Made by a program: the position numbers and the translations under genes. From Deltaproteobacteria bacterium (GTDB lineage: Bacteria; Desulfobacterota_B; Binatia; UBA9968), in NCBI GenBank assembly GCA_030620935.1, contig JAUXIP010000038.1, forward strand, positions 1 through 10,869: 10,869 nt of DNA. The letters are read 5' to 3'. How positions within the stretch are numbered: position 1 is the stretch's first letter; every line of letters starts with the position of its first letter. Shown one piece after another: positions 7,669-10,869 of this stretch. The notes below the pieces were generated by a model, which was not told where the DNA came from, did no database searches, and saw only the letters and a program-made list of their open reading frames with translations.

Positions 7669-8400
7669 ATGCAGATCATTCCCGCTATCGATATCAAAGA
7701 CGGCCGATGCGTTCGTCTCTACCAGGGAGAGATGGACAAGGAAACGATCTATTTCGCCAGCCCGGTGGAGGCGGCCAGGCATTGGGTGGAGCAGGGCGCG
7801 GAGCTGCTCCACGTCGTAGACCTCAACGGCGCCGTCGCAGGCCGCCCGGTTCACAAAATGGAGGTAGCGGCGATCTGCATGGGGTTCAGTGTCCCTGTGG
7901 CGCTTGGCGGGGGATTGAGATCTCTGGAGGCAGTCGAAGAAGCGATGGCCACGGGAGTAGAATTCGTCGTGGTGGGCACGGCAGCTTACGAGGACCGTGA
8001 ATTTCTGCGGGCTGCATGTCAAAAATTTCCCGGCAAGGTGGTGGTCGGCATCGACGCGCGGGAAGGCCGAGTGGCGGTAAAGGGGTGGAAAGAGACGACC
8101 TCTATGGATGCCGTAGAGCTTGCACAACGGTGTCAGGAAGATGAGGCCTCGCAGGTTATTTATACGGACATCAGCCGTGACGGCACCAGTCAGGGAGTCA
8201 ATGTCGAAGAGACTCTGCGTGTCGCGCGCGCGGTGAAGATCCCTGTCGTCGCATCCGGCGGAGTAGCCTCATTGGACGACATCCGCCGCCTAAGAGGGTT
8301 GGAAACAGACGGGGTGGTGGGAGTAATTGTCGGCAAGGCCCTTTATAGCGGTGCCTTTACGCTGCGCGAAGCGATTGCGGTTAGTAAAGAGGGCTCATAA
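7669..8400 (+). CDS. hisA: ProFAR isomerase (phosphoribosylformimino-5-aminoimidazole carboxamide ribotide isomerase)
   Basis: HisA converts ProFAR to PRFAR, the Amadori rearrangement that supplies the substrate of the HisH-HisF synthase. The 243-residue protein is a (beta/alpha)8 barrel of normal length. The catalytic aspartates are Asp8 (IIPAIDIKDG) and Asp129 (VVGIDAREG), and phosphate-binding loops are visible in ALGGGLRS, VASGGV and GVIVGKALYSG. HisF is homologous, but the IDIKDGRCVRL start and the SRDGTSQGVN loop fit HisA. GGGAG lies about 8 bases before the ATG. It is the last recognisable gene of the cluster: where hisF and hisI would be expected the sequence becomes non-coding, and the next genes are on the opposite strand. 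Confidence 0.94.
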   Translation: MQIIPAIDIKDGRCVRLYQGEMDKETIYFASPVEAARHWVEQGAELLHVVDLNGAVAGRPVHKMEVAAICMGFSVPVALGGGLRSLEAVEEAMATGVEFVVVGTAAYEDREFLRAACQKFPGKVVVGIDAREGRVAVKGWKETTSMDAVELAQRCQEDEASQVIYTDISRDGTSQGVNVEETLRVARAVKIPVVASGGVASLDDIRRLRGLETDGVVGVIVGKALYSGAFTLREAIAVSKEGS

Positions 8401-8779
8401 ATTCCTTCAGGGAATTGAACAAACAACAGAGATACTCTCCAACCTGGAGCCGAACAAAACGAGCTCTTTGTGTAGAAAAATCTACATGCTTTTGGGCCGT
8501 TCGGTCTTAGACAACCGCATTGGGAAGAACAATTACTTCCAGCGGGTTTCGTCCTTTATCTGCCTCGTAGTTCTATCCTCCACAGTGCGATGTGGATCCT
8601 TTGAGAGTGGAGGATCAGCTATCAAATGATTTCTAACCCATGCCGATTTCTTGGATTGGCAGTACCACCATTGGTTATCCTTCATCCCCACTAGCTTCAC
8701 TAGCCGTCGCCGGAGTAGAAGCCGGGCCGGACAGTTCCAGGGTAGGTAGAGAAAATTTGTAAGAAAGCTTCTTTCCGCT
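8401..8779. other. Gene-poor stretch after hisA
   Basis: These 379 bases lie between convergent genes (hisA and a minus-strand putative lipoprotein). Two overlapping ORFs at 8327-8629 (plus) and 8533-8808 (minus) overlap real genes, lack ribosome binding sites and show no family motif; I found no trace of hisF or hisI in the frames I read. Weak hairpins occur at 8400-8416 (AATTCC/GGAATT) and 8471-8486 (TGTAGA-AAAA-TCTACA), but neither has a T-run, so no convincing terminator is seen. A 9-bp inverted repeat at 8575-8615 is listed separately. Confidence 0.5.
8575..8615. repeat. 9-bp perfect inverted repeat
   Basis: ATCCTCCAC at 8575-8583 is matched by GTGGAGGAT at 8607-8615 across a 23-base spacer. 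A competing inner hairpin CCACA/TGTGG (8580-8584 and 8591-8595) overlaps the left arm, so two alternative folds are possible. There is no T-run after either fold. It lies between convergent genes, where a bidirectional terminator would be expected, but it could equally be a remnant of a small element. Confidence 0.45.
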
Positions 8780-9406
8780 TTATTCTTCAGCCGGAGTGAC
8801 CGCCACAACTAATTTTTCCAAGCTTTTCACACCGTCAGGAAGTTTAAAGTAAAGAAATCCTGCCGCTGACTGATTAGGTTTTAGAAGAGCATCGTTGAAC
8901 TCTAAACTTTCAAAATGTTGCTCAATTCTTCGGTTCACTGCAGCCGTATGGCTGGCTGAACCAGCTATAGTTGCTGGCCAGAGAAGGATAAAGAATGGGC
9001 CTGTGGCTAGTGTCCAGCCCAAAGCCTTGCCTACATATTCATTGGTGGCTGCCTGGTCGGCTGCTTGCTGTCCGGAAAGTGATGTCAGTATCTGGTCGTC
9101 CAAATGGACTGTTATCGCATGCTGCTCGGCCTTGTAAGTCTGAGCCCCATTATTTTCCATACGGATCAGCAGTGCTAAGACCCCTTGGGGAGCAATATCG
9201 GCGTCAAATGCCTGCAGCGACTTGTCGGCTGTAATAAATTCCTCCACAGAAACCTCCAACCCTTCTTGGACGTCCTTTACTGTCGGTTGCCGAGATCTCA
9301 TGAGGTCTTGATGGCGCATGCCAGGTTCGAAGCTGGCGCATCCGTTGAAAATGATACCTGCTATAATTACGATCACCGTGAGCCTGAATGGATGTCTTAG
9401 CTGCAT
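8780..9406 (-). CDS. Putative lipoprotein of unknown function
   Basis: This 208-residue protein begins with a positively charged segment, a hydrophobic stretch (about 9-20) and FNGC, with Cys23 as the likely lipidation site. FNG is not a perfect lipobox, so a simple signal anchor is an alternative. The mature part has a mixed domain, then a glycine-rich hydrophobic segment at about 130-150 (GWTLATGPFFILLWPATIAG) that could insert in or lie on a membrane, then a soluble C-terminal part. I do not recognise a named family, though the general pattern looks like a conserved hypothetical of Gram-negative bacteria. The ATG at 9406 has GGAGAG about 6 bases upstream. It is convergent with hisA and about 256 bases from the next minus-strand gene, so it is probably transcribed alone from its own promoter. 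Confidence 0.8.
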   Translation of the reverse strand: MQLRHPFRLTVIVIIAGIIFNGCASFEPGMRHQDLMRSRQPTVKDVQEGLEVSVEEFITADKSLQAFDADIAPQGVLALLIRMENNGAQTYKAEQHAITVHLDDQILTSLSGQQAADQAATNEYVGKALGWTLATGPFFILLWPATIAGSASHTAAVNRRIEQHFESLEFNDALLKPNQSAAGFLYFKLPDGVKSLEKLVVAVTPAEE

Positions 9407-9662
9407 GACAGCTCTCCTTTCCAGTTTTAGACCGGCCGCTGGGCGGCTATAAATAACTCTAGCATTTCCCTATAATAAGTATTTACCTGAATAACGTATT
9501 TCAGGTTAAACGTAAAAGAATGGGGGTAATAAATTCAAATGTCAAGGGGACGAATGCAGCAACGAATTCCCCTTCTCACTTATGTATGGTTTCAATTGTA
9601 GAGGGGGGGGCTGTTAGAAGTGGAGTGAAGTGGCTTCCGATTTGAAGTCGGCGTTCGATAGA
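9407..9662. other. Intergenic region with hairpin and G8 run
   Basis: These 256 bases separate two minus-strand genes. Besides the promoter-like palindrome at 9485-9506, it contains a 7-bp inverted repeat AAGGGGA/TCCCCTT (9544-9550 and 9568-9574) with a 17-base loop, about 90 bases after the stop of the upstream gene, and a run of eight G at 9603-9610. The hairpin lacks a T-run and is a weak terminator at best. No ORF with a ribosome binding site is seen. Confidence 0.4.
9472..9506 (-). promoter_or_regulatory. Candidate promoter with operator-like palindrome
   Basis: On the minus strand TATTAT (9477-9472) matches five of six -10 bases and would start transcription near 9465. No good -35 is found at the right distance; instead a 7-bp perfect inverted repeat, ACCTGAA (9485-9491) and TTCAGGT (9500-9506), with looser flanking symmetry, occupies that position. 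That arrangement fits a regulator binding site, either an activator replacing the -35 or a repressor. A perfect TTGACA further upstream (9545-9540) has only a poor -10. It would serve the putative lipoprotein gene ending at 8780. Confidence 0.35.
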
Positions 9663-10073
9663 TCAATCGTACTCCGTAAAATTGGAAACTCGCCATCGAT
9701 CGCTTTCTTTTCGCGCCACGATGAGCCAGCGTTTGGTAAATTCAGGCGCATCCTCGGCCCGGATCGTTCCCTCATAGAGAAACGACGCGCGACGTTCGCT
9801 CTCTTTTCTCTCTATCACTCTATAATGAACTTTAGGCTTGCGAGTGGAGGCGTCGATCTCGTAGCCGGTGGTCAGGCGGATCTCTTCATCTATTTTTTTC
9901 AGCGCGAGGCCGACGGTGTATTCTTTGGCCTTCTTGAGATCGATGTGGACATAGTGCTGATCGACAAATTCCTCAACGACCCCTTGAGCCGTGCCGAGAT
10001 CTCTGCTGCAAGCGCCGGAAAAAATGGTCAAAAGGCAGAGGTAGAGAAATAAAGGGCGGGTGAGGTCGCTCAT
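9663..10073 (-). CDS. Small putative lipoprotein, function unknown
   Basis: I take the start at 10073, giving 136 residues, because this M is followed directly by a typical signal peptide (Arg6, hydrophobic 7-18) and a lipobox-like S19-G20-A21-C22, with Cys22 as the likely lipidated residue. The longer frame starting at 10115 would overlap the upstream hydrolase and bury the signal. The mature part starts with a helix (AQGVVEEFVDQHYVHIDLKKA), as seen in NTF2-like/DUF4878-type periplasmic proteins, followed by beta-rich sequence ending in a WRVSNFTEYD strand. That fold suggestion is a guess from pattern. The ribosome binding site is weak. It lies 7 bases after the hydrolase stop and is probably co-transcribed with it. 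Confidence 0.75.
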   Translation of the reverse strand: MSDLTRPLFLYLCLLTIFSGACSRDLGTAQGVVEEFVDQHYVHIDLKKAKEYTVGLALKKIDEEIRLTTGYEIDASTRKPKVHYRVIERKESERRASFLYEGTIRAEDAPEFTKRWLIVARKESDRWRVSNFTEYD

Positions 10074-10080
10074 ACGCTTT

Positions 10081-10860
10081 TCAGCGAAGATGGCGCGTGA
10101 TCCAGTCAATGGCATCAGCCAGGGCTTCGTTCAAAAGGGCAGGGTCCGATAATCGGTGATCCGCTGCCTGCAAAATGCGGAGCTTCTTGGGACCGGTGAG
10201 GAGCGAATGAAGCTCACGGGCTTCCTCGACAGGAACCATCTCATCCGACTCTCCATGGATAATAAACACGGGGCAAGAGATTCTTTTTGCCACTCCCGGA
10301 ACATCGATCTTTTGTAGATCGTCCAGAAGCGAGACGTTGATCCGCCGGCCATGATAGAAGATGAAGCCCTCCTCTCGCCACCGGCGGCCCTCCTCTTCGG
10401 TGAGAAGTCTCTCGGTTATCTTTTCCGGATGGAGGGGAGCGGAGACGGTAACCAGGACATCGAGTTTTTTCTTTGCCGCAAAAAGAAGGCCGACAGTCCC
10501 TCCCATACTCGAGCCTACGACGCCGATCTTTCCGGCCTGGTACTTCGTCATGAAGTCAAAGGCCGCCTCTAAGTCCTCAACCTCCCCGCTGTAGGTGAGA
10601 TCTTCGAACCTGCCGCTCGATTCTCCGACATAAGCGAAATCAAACCGCAGCGCTAGGATGCTTTGTTTGGCGAAGGCTCGACACAGAGCGATGAGCTTCT
10701 CGCTTTCCTTATTGGACTCCATCCCGTGACAGAGTATGACGGCCGCCGAGGGGTTGGTGTTTGAGGGATGGTGTAGGATGCCTTGGAGGGTATCTCCTCG
10801 AATATTTGAAAAGGAGACTCGCTCTTCGCGGTTGATGGGAGGATTCTGTGTTGATGTCAT
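10081..10860 (-). CDS. Alpha/beta hydrolase (serine esterase/peptidase-like)
   Basis: The 259-residue protein has the full alpha/beta-hydrolase signature. The oxyanion region is H45-G46-M47 in VILCHGMESN. The nucleophile is Ser118 in the elbow G116-S117-S118-M119-G120, the acid is Asp206 in HGESDEMVP, and the base is His235 in ADHRLSD. A helical cap of about 145-190 rich in Glu and Arg lies between strands 6 and 7, as in the S9-like and Bem46/FrsA-type esterases. No signal peptide is seen, so it is cytoplasmic; substrate unknown. The start at 10860 is only 9 bases from the window end, no ribosome binding site is visible, and the frame remains open to the edge, so the N-terminus may be slightly longer. 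It is followed by the small putative lipoprotein. Confidence 0.9.
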   Translation of the reverse strand: MTSTQNPPINREERVSFSNIRGDTLQGILHHPSNTNPSAAVILCHGMESNKESEKLIALCRAFAKQSILALRFDFAYVGESSGRFEDLTYSGEVEDLEAAFDFMTKYQAGKIGVVGSSMGGTVGLLFAAKKKLDVLVTVSAPLHPEKITERLLTEEEGRRWREEGFIFYHGRRINVSLLDDLQKIDVPGVAKRISCPVFIIHGESDEMVPVEEARELHSLLTGPKKLRILQAADHRLSDPALLNEALADAIDWITRHLR

Positions 10861-10869
10861 GTGGTAGAC

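Noticed and set aside
8327..8808. ORFs on both strands after hisA as possible hisF remnants or new genes
   Set aside because: They overlap hisA or the putative lipoprotein gene, lack ribosome binding sites, and show none of the HisF or HisI motifs.
10074..10115. Longer start for the small putative lipoprotein
   Set aside because: It overlaps the hydrolase end and would place 14 extra residues before the signal peptide; the start at 10073 gives a normal lipoprotein signal.

Overview
This window is mostly ordinary bacterial housekeeping DNA with accessory edges. The core is a plus-strand run from about 1271 to 8400: rpmE (ribosomal protein L31), a strong intrinsic terminator, then prfA, prmC, murA, hisD, hisB, hisH and hisA. 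Gene order of the type prfA-prmC-murA followed by his genes, a monofunctional HisB, zinc-type L31 and a REP/MITE-like palindrome with TTGAAAAA ends together suggest a Gram-negative bacterium of the former Deltaproteobacteria or a neighbouring phylum such as Methylomirabilota or Nitrospirota. That placement is inference from gene order and my memory of such repeats. The two putative lipoproteins also fit a Gram-negative cell.

Left edge (1-1270): a partial minus-strand gene for a small protein with two CxxC pairs, with a good sigma70-type promoter upstream; about 400 bases without a convincing gene; and a minus-strand stand-alone receiver-domain protein with one acidic-pocket residue substituted. 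The receiver gene and rpmE diverge from a shared region of about 245 bases that holds a candidate promoter in each direction.

Centre (1271-8400): prfA and prmC overlap by 4 bases and form a functional pair, because PrmC methylates the GGQ glutamine of the release factor made by prfA. murA follows after 33 bases and makes the first committed step of peptidoglycan synthesis. A 127-bp imperfect palindrome lies between murA and hisD. hisD, hisB, hisH and hisA are tightly packed. HisB, HisH and HisA act in the middle of histidine synthesis and HisD catalyses the last two steps. The expected companions hisG (usually before hisD) and hisF/hisI (usually after hisA) are absent, although HisH needs HisF as its partner. 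The cluster therefore looks split, with the palindrome sitting exactly where hisG would be expected.

Right edge (8401-10869): 379 bases without a recognisable gene (one 9-bp inverted repeat), then three minus-strand genes: a putative lipoprotein of unknown function with an operator-like palindrome upstream, a second small putative lipoprotein, and an alpha/beta hydrolase that runs close to the window end. The last two are 7 bases apart and probably co-transcribed.

I found no CRISPR array, tRNA, rRNA, transposase or defence system, and nothing that makes a strong case for a new system. The best leads are the split his cluster with the palindrome at the break, the degenerate receiver, and the unidentified lipoproteins.
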